64,000 nt of DNA from Chrysophaeum taylorii (Eukaryota > Sar > Pelagophyceae > Pelagomonadales > Pelagomonadaceae): contig JAQMWT010000037.1 of the NCBI GenBank assembly GCA_029834535.1, positions 62,001-126,000 of the forward strand. The letters are read 5' to 3'. This document shows positions 1 through 10,576 of this stretch, piece after piece. The number at the start of each line of letters is the position of its first letter. The first letter of the stretch is position 1. Made by a program: the position numbers and the translations under genes. The notes beneath the pieces are model-generated. The model saw only the letters and a program-made list of their open reading frames with translations. It did not search any database and was not told the origin of the DNA.

Positions 1-5
1 TCGCG

Positions 6-1019
6 TTGCGAGCGATATTGAAGAAGGTCCACGTCCGAGCGAGCGGCCAGCTCGCCAAGGCAGAGTCGGCTCGCGCGGCTGCCCGCAACGAGGTCCAAGT
101 ATGCCCGCGCTACGGAGAGCGAGATCTACGGTACGCCGATGCAGAGCGCAAGCTCTTTATCGCGCTCGCCAAAGAACGAATGATGATCCACGACGCGAAC
201 AAAGCACGCCGCGCCCTCAATAAGCTCCCGACGCACCTCGAGATTCTGCGGTTTCCTATTGAGGACGAGGATTGCGGCGAAGACGATGCGATTCTCAAGA
301 TCTGCGAGGCCATCGAGGCCAAAATGCGCGCAGGCCACTGCGTCTACGTTTACTCGCGCCTCGGTCACGGCCGTGCTGGGATGCTGGCCGCACTCCTGCT
401 TGGGCGCTTGTATGGCATCTCGGCTATCGAGGCACTGGACCGTGCGCAGATCTACCACGACTCGCGGCGCTGCTTCACCCTCCGACACAAAAATCTCGCC
501 GCAACCACCGGAACCAACGACAACTTTGTGCCGCACGCCGAGACCACCATCGACGCGAGACCTATCTCGTGCCCCCAGACGCTCCGCCAGATTTCGGCAG
601 TTCACCGCCTCCTCGCCCACACCGACACCATCTACGCGGAGCACTGCATGCGTGGCCGCTGGCCCTCTCAGACCCGCTTCCAGCGACTCTGCCGAGGTCA
701 ACCCGGCGTCCCGCGGCCCCTCGCGCCCACTCTCGCGCCACAGGACACCCGAAGCCCTTTCGCCACCGACCACGGAGCTGACGACGAGAACCGCCATTCC
801 GACCCAGCGACTGACCACGACAGACTTCCGGAGGTCCATTCCTCGCTCCGTGGCGCGGCGGCAGCACGCTGGCCCAGTACGGGACCATCCACTGCGACGA
901 ACGCGCGCCCCGCCATCATTCGCCGGCCGACCTTGCGCACCCTGCGCCCGCCCTCCGTGCACGCTGAGTGTCTTGGCCCGAAAGTCACCCCGCACCTCCT
1001 CCCACGCTTCTATCCTTAG
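6..1019 (+). CDS. Tyrosine-phosphatase-like protein, 5' end outside window, catalytic Cys replaced
   Basis: The first ~220 residues look like a real protein. A phosphatase-loop segment around residue 115, VYVYSRLGHGRAG, is followed by a helix rich in Leu/Ala (MLAALLLGRLYGISAIEAL) and then IYHDSR. In dual-specificity and tyrosine phosphatases the loop is HCX5R; here the positions read Y-S-R-L-G-H-G-R, so the His is Tyr and the nucleophile Cys is Ser. A later block, ISCPQT...LLAHTDTIYAE, also looks conserved. After about residue 235 the sequence turns Pro/Arg/Thr-rich and may not be translated in this frame. The true start is probably upstream of the window. By family knowledge a Cys-to-Ser loop binds but does not hydrolyse phosphate, so this is probably a pseudophosphatase (inference). 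Confidence 0.5.
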   Translation: MRAILKKVHVRASGQLAKAESARAAARNEVQVCPRYGERDLRYADAERKLFIALAKERMMIHDANKARRALNKLPTHLEILRFPIEDEDCGEDDAILKICEAIEAKMRAGHCVYVYSRLGHGRAGMLAALLLGRLYGISAIEALDRAQIYHDSRRCFTLRHKNLAATTGTNDNFVPHAETTIDARPISCPQTLRQISAVHRLLAHTDTIYAEHCMRGRWPSQTRFQRLCRGQPGVPRPLAPTLAPQDTRSPFATDHGADDENRHSDPATDHDRLPEVHSSLRGAAAARWPSTGPSTATNARPAIIRRPTLRTLRPPSVHAECLGPKVTPHLLPRFYP

Positions 1020-3324
1020 CCGCTGGCCTCCTCGGTCGAGGGGCGCTTCTCGGGAGGCTTAATACTGCGCTATGAAGCGGTCGCAGTAGGATGCCATACA
1101 TCCCAAACTGACCGCCATAACATGTTCCAGGCGAGGCGGGCAAATCTGTTGTTGTGAGAGCATTAACCCCATATCGCGGCACAAGCCACAAGGATGGCAA
1201 GAATCCCCGCCGGCAACCGACAGCGTTCGAAGCTGTATCAATGCCATCGGCAAATGGTAAAGCAGAAGGATCCGTGGACCAAGCACAACAGAAGTCTGAT
1301 GTGCAGAGAGATGCGCAGTCAACCAGTCCCGCAATTCTGTGCTCGCGCAACTTGCGAGTCGCAAGTGCGAAATGATCAAGTTGCAAAGTAGCCGCAAAAG
1401 CCTGTCGCGCCGTCGTCATAGCTGGATGTGGTTGCGTGGTCCAAATGATGGTGAAGACACTAGGGAGAATCAGGGCGGTGACAAAACATCAACACTTGTA
1501 CGAAGTTATGGACGCCAAATCCCCACGCAGCCGAACGCTGCCTAAATTAACCTATCATCCGGCATGGAGCGTACCACAAGAGACATACGGGCGAGCGGGC
1601 GGGCGGCAAAAAGATGTTCGAACTAGCAAAGGCAGAGAGTAGACATCCTCAGTCTCATCATACACACGAAGATGCGCAATCTCGAGCTGCGTGAGCAAAG
1701 TCGAGCAATTATTGTCAAAAAAAACGACGCAATGGAACGCGATAAACCAGCGCCAGCCATGACAAGGACTGTGGAAGCAAGATGCAGCGCTCAGAAGAAG
1801 AATTGCGGCGGCGTTCGAGTGAACCACGCACCCATGCGAGGTCAAAGGAGACAAAATGCGCGCGGAGTCAAGTTCGCAGTCTCATCCGGAACATCGCCGG
1901 GCGTAACGGGCGCGAGCTGCGAGAGGACGAAAGGCGCGTGCGCAGCGCCTCATAGTCAAGGACAGCTTCCACTGGTAACCGAGGCAGAATATCACCAAGG
2001 GACCAAAGCGCAGCCTATGCGGCATAGAATACCATGATTTCAGCACGATATGCGCGAGAGTCTCGGGGCCAGGAATGTGACCTGCGTGCGAAAGTGTAGA
2101 GGCGCCGGGTGACAGGGTCATAAATAGCAACAGCTGCGCCGCCTTGACTCCGAGACATGGTCCCCGTCGCTGGTCACCTAGAGACGACCGGCCATCACAA
2201 CCGCCATTCGCAGATCAAAGTGGGGCCCACGCATCCTGTGACGCAGGGAACCAGCCGGGCGCCGACAGCGTAGCGTGGTAGGAGCCGAGATCCGATATCC
2301 GAGGGAGATTGGGACGCTTCCGGTTCTGGAACGTATGTGTGGCGGCGCACAAGGTAACGAGCAAACGCGTCAAGCATTGCAGCCGGGCTGAGCGGCAAAG
2401 AGAAAGTTCCCTGGTGGAACTCGCCCGACAAATACAGACCCGACAATCGTAATGGTCGTAGCAACCGGGACAAACCACGCCGTAGATCCCAGCCAGCAGA
2501 AACGTCATACGAAGAACGCAAAACGGCCGAAAGGCCTTCTAGACAAAACAGCTCTCTGATCTCCATAGCTAGCACAAAAAACGGACGCCGGCGTGTCTGT
2601 AGCTGCCCGCGTCGCCGCCGATACGATGACTCTCATTCCAGCCCCTTCGATGTTGCCGTCAGCAGCACTTAAAAGCAGCTCAAGGCGGTAAGACTTGTAT
2701 TCCAATTACAGACAAGCGCGCTGTCTGTCACCACCTTGTGCTGCACCTCGTCGTCGTCGTCGTCGACCACGCGGAGTTTGCGTCAACGACGACAAGCCAC
2801 CACGACTACCACTGGGCAATCAACTCGACACATGGGGGTGACAAAGCGAGCAGCATTCACACGAAACAATGCCCACAAGTGCCCGACGAACAACCAAGCG
2901 CGCGGTCCGCTGCCGCCGCCGCCGCCGGAAGAACAAGTAATACACGCGCCATCGTATTTACGCCCGTCCGCCCCGAGAAATGATGTGGACCACCAGACGT
3001 CGTTCTCGTGGCACGCACGCACGCACGCGCAACATGAAAATATCAGGGGCCTCGGCCAGCCGACAGCGAGATGACGACAGGCCGAGCCTGGAAGGGGACC
3101 GTCACCAGCAAAAGCTGGATATCGCCATCGCTCGCCCACATCGGCCCTTCCTTGGGAATGGAGGCAGGCCTTTTGGCGGGATTCAAGGACAGGGGAACTA
3201 ATAATAATAATAATAATAACTGGGGCCAAAGCGCATTTGAGCCCGACGAATGACCGCCATATTCTATGATGATAGATGAGTCGAAACAAAGAAAGAATTT
3301 TTTCAGTGAAGTAAAATGTTCAAT
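1020..3324. other. Intergenic, no supported gene
   Basis: Open frames here are short, lie on both strands and show no recognisable domain. Simple sequence includes a CGT run near 2748-2765, a GCC run near 2911-2930 and an AAT run at about 3199-3220. The AAT run lies just beyond the 3' end of the WD40 gene. Confidence 0.5.
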
Positions 3325-6300
3325 TTAATAGGCGGCGGCGGCGGCGGCGGCGTCTCCGTTGGCGAAGGTCTCGACGCTGTCGAGAGTGGCTCGGTCCCTG
3401 AACATGTCGCGTTCTCTGATTTGCCTGGTGATGTCGAGAGCTCGCTGCCTTCGGACTTGGGCCTCCGCCTTGTTCTGCTCCACAAGCTTGAGAAAAATCT
3501 TACGTTGTTGATCTTGCGTACACCTCTGGAAGACGATGGCGATGAGCTCGCGCATGTTGATGGAGCCGTCGCCGTCGTTGTCGATGTGGATGAAGAGAAG
3601 CTGGGATTCGAGCTGGGAGAGGCGTTGGTTCATGCGGCTCATGAACATGAACCATTCTTCCATGTTGATGGAGCCCGAGAGGTCGACGTCGACGTAGTTG
3701 AACGAATTCCGGAACTCGACGATGTCGTGGGAAGTGTAGTGAGGTCTCGCGAGTTCCTCGAATGTCGCTTCCATGTAGGATGTGCGTCTGGGTGCGGCAC
3801 GGATGTGGGAGCCAACCTTGGCGCGGGCCGACCTCGGCGCCGACGAACCGTCGTTCTCGGGTGATGCCATCGCCTCTCGCATCCTGTCCACGTGGCGCTG
3901 GTAGTCGGCTGTGTCCTTGTTGGAACGGAGAAGCGGCGCGTTGTTGTTGTTACGTCGATTTTTGTCTCGCGACGACGACAGCGGCGCGTCGATGAGTGGC
4001 CTGACTTGGTCTCCGTAGCGCGCTAATTCGACGATCGGACGTTTCTTCTTCGTCGGCGCTCGGGGGGCGTCGTCGTCGTCGTCTTGAGAGTCGTCGTCGG
4101 CGTTGGTGGCGTCAGCGGCAAGCTGTTTGTCGAGGGTATCGAGCATGGGCACAGAATGGCTTGTGCGGACGCGGCTGTAGGCTTGGCGGCGCTCGCTGTA
4201 TTTGGCAATGTCGCGGAGGCGCTCGACGGCCTCGACGTCGTAGAAGCCGAGGCTGAGCCCCTGGTTGATCGATCGTCGCGAGAAGGCTGGCGGGAGGGCG
4301 TGCTTGTTTGCAATCTCGCGTACCAGCTCATCGACGTCCTTGTGTGATGTCGAGTTTCTCGAGGCGGTGGGGGTACCGTCGTCGTCATCGTCGTCGTCGG
4401 CCCGCTTTGTCGTCGCGATCTGATCGAGCAACTTTTTGCGCTTTTGTCGCTCGTCAAGTCGGCGTTGCTTCCGGAGCGTCGCGTAGGGATCGGCGTGAAC
4501 GGCGGTCTTCCGGCTACGGCCGAGGAGACTCTCGCGTCTGCTGGCGCGTGCCTCGACGTTGGCCTTGTCGACCGGCGAGCGCTTCTGCTGCCGTTTTTTC
4601 CACTCGGCTTCGACGTCGGCGGGGTTCGCCTGTACCTCAATCCCGAATGCGTGGATGCCGATGAGTCGGCGCACGGCCCGACGAAACCGCTCCATCCCCC
4701 GCTTTTTTGGAGGCGCGAGCGCGTCTATCATCTTGCGCGCGGAGAGCTCGTATTCGGGACCGACCTCGAGCGGCGTGCCGTGATAATACGTCCAATCGCT
4801 CGGCGGGATCGTCCGCTTATGTTTGGCTACGTGGTTCGGCAGCGGAAACTCGCCGTAGGGCGCGAGGTCGATCCGCCAGATTCGCTGGAACCCGTCAGCC
4901 GCTGTCGTGTATACGCACGGCGGGTCGTCGACGACGGCGACGTGGAGCACCGACTCCTCGTGTGCAAGGCGCTGCCTTTCGGCGACGATGTCAGGGCCTT
5001 TGAACTCCCGCGCCTCCTCGGTCTTGAGGTCGCATCTTGACATGTTGCGGACTATCTTCCGGTAGGGCTTGAACGACAACTGCCGGTACGGGAGTTCGTC
5101 AAGCGCCGGCGGCTGGACGTTCCGGAACTGCGACGCGAGGATCGCCCCGAGCCGCCACGAGACCAAGTGCCCGCTGTCGGTCGCCGCAAACAGCATCACC
5201 GATGGTATGTGGTGAGGGCTCGCCACCTCGACTGCTTTCGTGCGGAGTTTTTGACCGTCGCTCGCTCCGCGGTCGTCGTCCTCGTCGAGCGAGCAGCACG
5301 CGGACGAAGAACGCGTCGGCCGGCGGTGACCGAAGATGACAGCGATCCCCGTGATGGCCGTGCGCGAGGATGCAGAGACGGTAGCACCGGTCGCGTCGAG
5401 GAGGAGTTTTTCCGGTAGCGAGAGCGAGCAGAGCGGCGAGATGGCAACGACAAAACCGCCGTCGTCGTCTTCTTTTTCGTCGCCGCCGCAATTACCTCGG
5501 AGGTGCCAGACGAGGATCCTGCCCGCAGTGTCGGCCGCGAGCAAAATGGGGTAGGGGTCGATGATCTTGCACGCCGTGATGGGCGCATCGCACTGCAGCA
5601 TAGCGTGTTGCTGGAGCGTCTGGAAATCCCAGACGGCGAGCGTGCTGGTGGCGTCGGCCGAGGCGATGATCGACAGTGGTGGCGAGTAGCAAAAACTCCT
5701 GATGCTCGAGGCGTGCGCGTTGGTGACCGTCCGCAGCAAGTTGAGCTCGCCCTTGACGTCTTTCCACACGAGCAGCCGCCGGTCGGCGCCGCACGACACG
5801 ACGCACTTCGCGAGATCGCAAAACGCGAGGCCAGTCACTTCTTCGGGGCAGTGCCCCGAGCTCGCAGCCATGATCGCACCCGTGACGTAGTTGACGGTCA
5901 GAATCTCGCCCAGCTCGGTGCCGACAAAGAGCCGTCGCTGCCGCGGGTGGTCGAGGCACAGCGTCGAGACGTCGCACTTGCGTTGTTGTTGCTGCCGTAG
6001 GGTGAAGCGCTGGACGTGGTGGCCCGTGCGCGAATCCCAGAGGTGGATGTTGTTCGCGACGGCGGCGACGAAGTGGAGGTTGAGCGAGTTGAAGACAACG
6101 GCCGACGGCGGCGCGAACTCGCGCAGAGTTTTAACGGGGACGACGTGGTACATGCGGCTTCGGCCGCTGCCGCCGAAATAGATATCTGAGAAGTCGTCGA
6201 CGGCGTGCTGGCTGTTAAAAGGGAGGACGAGCGTCCGCGTGGGGGGGTCGTTGCAAGGGAGTTTCAAGATTTCGACGCACGAAGCCGACGGTGTCGCGAC

Positions 6301-8388
6301 TTTCCAGACCCTGCATTGGCCTCCGTCGTCGAGCGTAACGACCATCGCCGCGTCGATCGACGGTGCGGCGATAGCGATCGCGCAGATTGCTGTCGCGTGA
6401 CCCTCGAGCCGCGCAATGCAGTCGCGCGACGTCACGTCCCACACCATCACGTCGTTGTCGAAGCCTCCAGAGACGATGGCACACTGCGCGTACGCCAGGC
6501 ATCGCACGCCCAGTCTGTGGCCGACGAGGGTGCCGCGATGACGCAGGTTCTCGATACCCCAGAGCTGGATCTTCTTGTCGAGTCCGCATGTCGCGAGGAG
6601 CCCCTTGTCCTTGATGAAGATGCAATCCATCACGATGTCAGCGTGCGGCGAGAACGGTTCGCTCGCCGACTTTTGTCCGGGCCCGGGCTCGGGGCGCCAC
6701 GAATACAACTTGGAGTAGCTGTCGAGCGAGAAGAGCCTCTCCGCTGTCGAGCTCCATACGAGCTTGCGGTGGAGCGAATGCGTGACGATAACGCCGGCGT
6801 TCTTGTAGGCTCGATGCTTGCCCGAAGATGACAGCTGCTCCGCGAGCAGGTGGATAGCGTGGTCTGATAGTGCCGCGGCGAGAAGGTCGCGTTCGGCGAT
6901 GTATATCAGGTCGTGAATGACTTTTGGCGTCGTCGTCGTCGCTGCCGTCGCCATCGGCGGTACAGCGCCCTCGCGGTGGGACTGTTTCTTCCTCTTCGTC
7001 GTCGTCGTCGTCGTCGCGGCGGACACCTTCGGGCGGCGGTCGTCGTCGTTTGCGTCTATCGTCACGAAGAGAGCGTCGCCGCCGATGGCCTTGGCCTCGA
7101 CTTGTTGTTGACGACGCCTCGCCGCCGACTCGTCCAAAGCAAGAAAGTTGTGCGAGTGCTGCAATCGGCCGAGTCTGTCGTACGCCTTGAAGAGCGGCGA
7201 GTCCTCTTCCACGACGAGGATTCTCCCGAGTTCCTCGACGTAGTGCATGACGACGATCGGTTTCGCACTTTCGCCGTCGTCGTGTTGTTGCGGGAGCGGT
7301 TGGTAGGTGATGATGAACTCGTCGGGCGACGACAGCGCCTCGTGGCTGCCGCCGATCCTCGCCTCGGTCGCGGCCCGCATTCCCGCGCTTATGGTGTGAT
7401 TCGTGAACTCGTCCCAATCGACTCTTTCGTCGCCGTTGATATCGATCTGATTGAAAAGCTCGTGCAAAAGTGCGATCAACATCGCAGCCTCGGCGTGCTG
7501 CTCGATCAGCACGGGGTGCTGCGACGCGAGCTGTTTGAACAAGATCTCGACAAAGCTCTCGACGTCCAAACCCTCCTTGGTCTTGAACTGCGGTTTGAGT
7601 GTCGGTAGCGACCGGGACGACAGCGCCGCGCATACCTCCGGCACCGACTCGAACAACCTCCGCCGGTCCTTTTTGAGCCACGGAAACAGCGCGTTCAGAC
7701 TCTGCTGCGTCTCTCTCGTCACCTCCGCGCGCGTCCGCGCGAGCGCCTGCGACATGACGCCCTCGACGTCCCAAACGTTGAGTGGGGCTGTCGAGTGCTT
7801 CGTCGCGACCCTCGAGAGAGAAAACAGGACCACGAAGTTGGCTTGCTTGGCAATCGTGTGCGCATTAACGTCGCGCGATCTACGTTTCTCGCGCAAAACT
7901 GTCCAGAAGAGCGGCGCGACGGCGACGAGCGTCCTCGCGAACCACGGTGTTTTGAGCGAGTCGGTCAATGCCGACTCAACAAAACTGAGATGCTTGACCG
8001 ATACCTCGAGCCTCGACAGTTTGACGTCTTCGAACGTCCTCGAGAATATGGCGGCCGCCACCGCGACCGCGTGCACGCGGTAGTGCAATCGCCGCGTGTC
8101 GATGTACACCTGCTCCGACTTCCCGGCGGCGTCCACCGACAGCGCGTCGCCGCCATGGCACACGGCATGGTCGTTCGACACAGAGTTGTTGAAGTCGACG
8201 ATCTCCAGCACGCGCCCCTGGCTGTCGAGCAGGAGGCAAGATATGTCCACGTCGCATGCCGTCTTTCCCCGCGAATCCCACGTCACCTCCGTCAGAATGT
8301 CGTTCTGCGCGTTGCTCAGCCGCTCTCGCCCCCCAACCTCCAACCGCCGCGCCATTTTTTTTGCCTTCAACGACGACCCATACTTCAC
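3325..8388 (-). CDS. TerD-like / EF-hand / WD40 / EF-hand protein (CFAP337/WDR49-like)
   Basis: A 1687-aa uninterrupted ORF. Residues ~30-130 resemble a TerD fold: VTWDSRGK, then an Asp-rich strand (CDVDISCLLL), then SNDHAVCHGGDAL. An EF-hand follows near residue 320 with loop DINGDERVDWDE. WD40 repeats run from about 490 to 1130, for example VWDVTSRDCIARLEGH and LAVWDFQTLQQH. After a charged, disordered stretch, two canonical EF-hand loops lie near 1590-1650 (DVDLSGSINMEE and DNDGDGSINMRE). The C-terminus is a poly-Ala run. EF-hand plus WD40 is the pattern of axonemal CFAP337/WDR49/EFCAB8-type proteins, so a flagellar calcium-responsive scaffold role is likely (inference). The TerD-like N-terminus is not usual for that family. 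The opposite strand carries long shadow frames caused by codon bias. Confidence 0.85.
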   Translation of the reverse strand: MKYGSSLKAKKMARRLEVGGRERLSNAQNDILTEVTWDSRGKTACDVDISCLLLDSQGRVLEIVDFNNSVSNDHAVCHGGDALSVDAAGKSEQVYIDTRRLHYRVHAVAVAAAIFSRTFEDVKLSRLEVSVKHLSFVESALTDSLKTPWFARTLVAVAPLFWTVLREKRRSRDVNAHTIAKQANFVVLFSLSRVATKHSTAPLNVWDVEGVMSQALARTRAEVTRETQQSLNALFPWLKKDRRRLFESVPEVCAALSSRSLPTLKPQFKTKEGLDVESFVEILFKQLASQHPVLIEQHAEAAMLIALLHELFNQIDINGDERVDWDEFTNHTISAGMRAATEARIGGSHEALSSPDEFIITYQPLPQQHDDGESAKPIVVMHYVEELGRILVVEEDSPLFKAYDRLGRLQHSHNFLALDESAARRRQQQVEAKAIGGDALFVTIDANDDDRRPKVSAATTTTTTKRKKQSHREGAVPPMATAATTTTPKVIHDLIYIAERDLLAAALSDHAIHLLAEQLSSSGKHRAYKNAGVIVTHSLHRKLVWSSTAERLFSLDSYSKLYSWRPEPGPGQKSASEPFSPHADIVMDCIFIKDKGLLATCGLDKKIQLWGIENLRHRGTLVGHRLGVRCLAYAQCAIVSGGFDNDVMVWDVTSRDCIARLEGHATAICAIAIAAPSIDAAMVVTLDDGGQCRVWKVATPSASCVEILKLPCNDPPTRTLVLPFNSQHAVDDFSDIYFGGSGRSRMYHVVPVKTLREFAPPSAVVFNSLNLHFVAAVANNIHLWDSRTGHHVQRFTLRQQQQRKCDVSTLCLDHPRQRRLFVGTELGEILTVNYVTGAIMAASSGHCPEEVTGLAFCDLAKCVVSCGADRRLLVWKDVKGELNLLRTVTNAHASSIRSFCYSPPLSIIASADATSTLAVWDFQTLQQHAMLQCDAPITACKIIDPYPILLAADTAGRILVWHLRGNCGGDEKEDDDGGFVVAISPLCSLSLPEKLLLDATGATVSASSRTAITGIAVIFGHRRPTRSSSACCSLDEDDDRGASDGQKLRTKAVEVASPHHIPSVMLFAATDSGHLVSWRLGAILASQFRNVQPPALDELPYRQLSFKPYRKIVRNMSRCDLKTEEAREFKGPDIVAERQRLAHEESVLHVAVVDDPPCVYTTAADGFQRIWRIDLAPYGEFPLPNHVAKHKRTIPPSDWTYYHGTPLEVGPEYELSARKMIDALAPPKKRGMERFRRAVRRLIGIHAFGIEVQANPADVEAEWKKRQQKRSPVDKANVEARASRRESLLGRSRKTAVHADPYATLRKQRRLDERQKRKKLLDQIATTKRADDDDDDDGTPTASRNSTSHKDVDELVREIANKHALPPAFSRRSINQGLSLGFYDVEAVERLRDIAKYSERRQAYSRVRTSHSVPMLDTLDKQLAADATNADDDSQDDDDDAPRAPTKKKRPIVELARYGDQVRPLIDAPLSSSRDKNRRNNNNAPLLRSNKDTADYQRHVDRMREAMASPENDGSSAPRSARAKVGSHIRAAPRRTSYMEATFEELARPHYTSHDIVEFRNSFNYVDVDLSGSINMEEWFMFMSRMNQRLSQLESQLLFIHIDNDGDGSINMRELIAIVFQRCTQDQQRKIFLKLVEQNKAEAQVRRQRALDITRQIRERDMFRDRATLDSVETFANGDAAAAAAAY

Positions 8389-8777
8389 TTCAGACTAAAG
8401 AAAGATATTCGGATACCCTACTACTTACTTACTACTCGAGCGATTTCGGTCTGTTGATTTTTTTTGCCGTCGTCGGGGGGGGGGCGTGGTCGCGGTGAAT
8501 TTCATGCTACTACGATCCTCCTCCTAGTGCTACTCCAATCATCCAATGGAGTCGCGCGTCGGAAGACGCACGGCCGGTTTCCGGGGGCCTTGTTGATAAG
8601 CAAGTCCCTGCGCTAGTGAGATAATTTTTTTGCTCGAGCCCCTGGGGGGGATAATAATATAATCGCCAGTTGGTGTGCGATCGCCAACCATATGGTTGCG
8701 ATGGAGGACGGCGCCTAACGCGTTTGCTCCCTGCGGCCGGCGGCCCCCGCCGTCCCGGAGTGAGACGGTGCCTGCTC

Positions 8778-9095
8778 GTCTCCCGAGCTGGCCGGTTAGC
8801 ACCCGGAAAGTCCGCGCTGGGATGGGGTTCGTTCGGTCGGGCAGCAAAAACGCGACGGACAGGTCGGTTGTTCGTGGACCAACACGTTCACTAGACCGGC
8901 GACGCTTTTGCACGGCCTCGCACAAGACCGCGCGCAGTGGCGGTCCGCCATCAACAACTCCTCGTCCCTCGTCTCTGCCCCAACTGCGTGATTTTCCTCT
9001 GTGATTCCGGATCGGCTCCTGCCGGTCCGGCCTGGCTCCCATGCTCTGGCTCCCATGCCTCGGGAGAGGTCTAAAGTTAGTTTGTTAGTTGGCGT
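8778..9095 (+). repeat. Inverted repeat, left arm
   Basis: Matches the reverse complement of 10577-10890. The match starts near ctcccgagctggccggttag on the outside and ends near gttagttggcg on the inside, next to the 41-bp tandem duplication. It carries no convincing coding sequence. Confidence 0.7.
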
Positions 9096-9169
9096 GCGCA
9101 AAAAAACCTAATCACCACCCCGAGGGGCGTTGGCGTGCGCAAAAAAACCTAATCACCACCCCGAGGGGC
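9088..9169. repeat. Perfect 41-bp tandem duplication
   Basis: Positions 9088-9128 and 9129-9169 are identical. Each unit starts gttggcgtgcgcaaaaaaac and ends ccaccccgaggggc. The lack of divergence points to a recent duplication at the inner edge of the left inverted-repeat arm. Confidence 0.9.
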
Positions 9170-9383
9170 AACGACAACTGGCACACGAGCCCGCAACAGG
9201 CGCGTTCTCCGCCGAAAAGCTTCGGTGAAGCAAAACTGTTCGTGGCCTTTCGTGCTTGTGTTACGCTCGCTCGTCGAGGCACGTACAACGTGTTTCGCAC
9301 AGCAAAACTTCGTAGCCCTAGCGCCATCGAAGACAAGATGTAATAACAACAATAAAAATCTCTGCTGTGGCTGCAGGGATACG

Positions 9384-9623
9384 TCAGCCGTTGCCCGCAG
9401 CCGACACTCGGGGTATGTCGTTGTGTTCCGTCAACGACGCCAGTTTTTCGTTCAGTTCTTCCACTCTTTCGCGGTGGGTCTTCAATGTCTTCACGGCGCG
9501 CTTTCTGCTCTTGTGTCGTTTCTCGGCCTCGGTTTCCTCCGACCCCGCCGAGGCGACGACGACGGCTTTCCGCTTTACCTTGAGCTTGAGCTTCGACGCC
9601 GACACGGAAGCGTACTCCTTCAT
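9384..9623 (-). CDS. Small basic coiled-coil ORF, bZIP-like in character
   Basis: A 79-aa frame inside the inverted-repeat segment. It has a Lys-rich start, a basic stretch EKRHKSRKRAVK, then a heptad-like tail (VEELNEKLASLTEHN). Basic region followed by heptads is the layout of a bZIP factor, but the protein is too short and lacks the conserved Asn of the basic region. Further coiled-coil-like pieces occur on the same strand at 9732-9956 and 10013-10100, so this may be one exon or a remnant of a larger gene. It may equally be untranslated. Confidence 0.25.
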   Translation of the reverse strand: MKEYASVSASKLKLKVKRKAVVVASAGSEETEAEKRHKSRKRAVKTLKTHRERVEELNEKLASLTEHNDIPRVSAAGNG

Positions 9624-10576
9624 CCACTCTTATTAACAATTACCCCGGATCAGGAGCTCACCAGGTTACTGGCGGTGACTAACGTACCGGACATCACTGA
9701 AACATACATTAGTAATACCGTACAGAAGTAATCACGAGGCTACAAATTGCTTGACCTCCGCCAAGAACCACGCCTCTGGGCCGCTGAGGCGCGGGCCTCG
9801 GCGTCCCAGGCGCGCACCTCCGCCTCCGCGGGCCTCGGCATCCCGGACGCGCACCTCTGACAAAATCTCGACTCGGCGTCGAGCTCCATCAGCAGCTCGA
9901 CACAGCGCCTCGAGCTCGCACTCCTGCTTCTTTATCGTGCTGGCGTTGAAGGTCACGAGCTCTCGATGCCGGCGTACTTCGACTAGAAGATCGTCGACCT
10001 GGTGGTAGGCGGCTAGCTCTGCTGGAGCTTGGTCTTAAGGTCCTCTTTCTCGTACTCGAGGTGCCTGACGCGCGCTCTCAGCCTAGCGAGAACTCCGTTG
10101 AGTGATCCTAGGCTTCGAGCTTGGGCTTCGCCATGATGGCCTCGGGTCGCCGGTGCGGGGCTGGCGACGGCGTGTCGTCGTACTCCTCGTCCGACTTTGG
10201 CAGTGCTTTGCTCGGCGTCGACTGAGCCCGCCTCTTGTTCGTACGCGACATTGGGTCTCGGTGGAGGCCAGGGCCGTGGCGAAGTCGGGGGCCGCGGCGG
10301 GGACTGGGGCCTCCAAAGCACGCGGCTTGGGTTATAGCCGCCGGCGCCAGCGCCGTACTCCGAGAGGATGGCCCACGTCGTTGTATTCGGCGAGTCAGAG
10401 GCCGGACGGGCGGGCTTTGGTCCCGCGGCTTCCGCCTGCGACGCACTGGCAATGAATACGGCGGGGGGGGGGGCGCCCGTGAATTTCGCCGGGTTACTGC
10501 AGTACGACCAGTGCCTCCGGCCAGCCGCATCTTTGTGATGGTGCCTTCGAAGAGTCGGACCAAGATCTCTAGTGAG

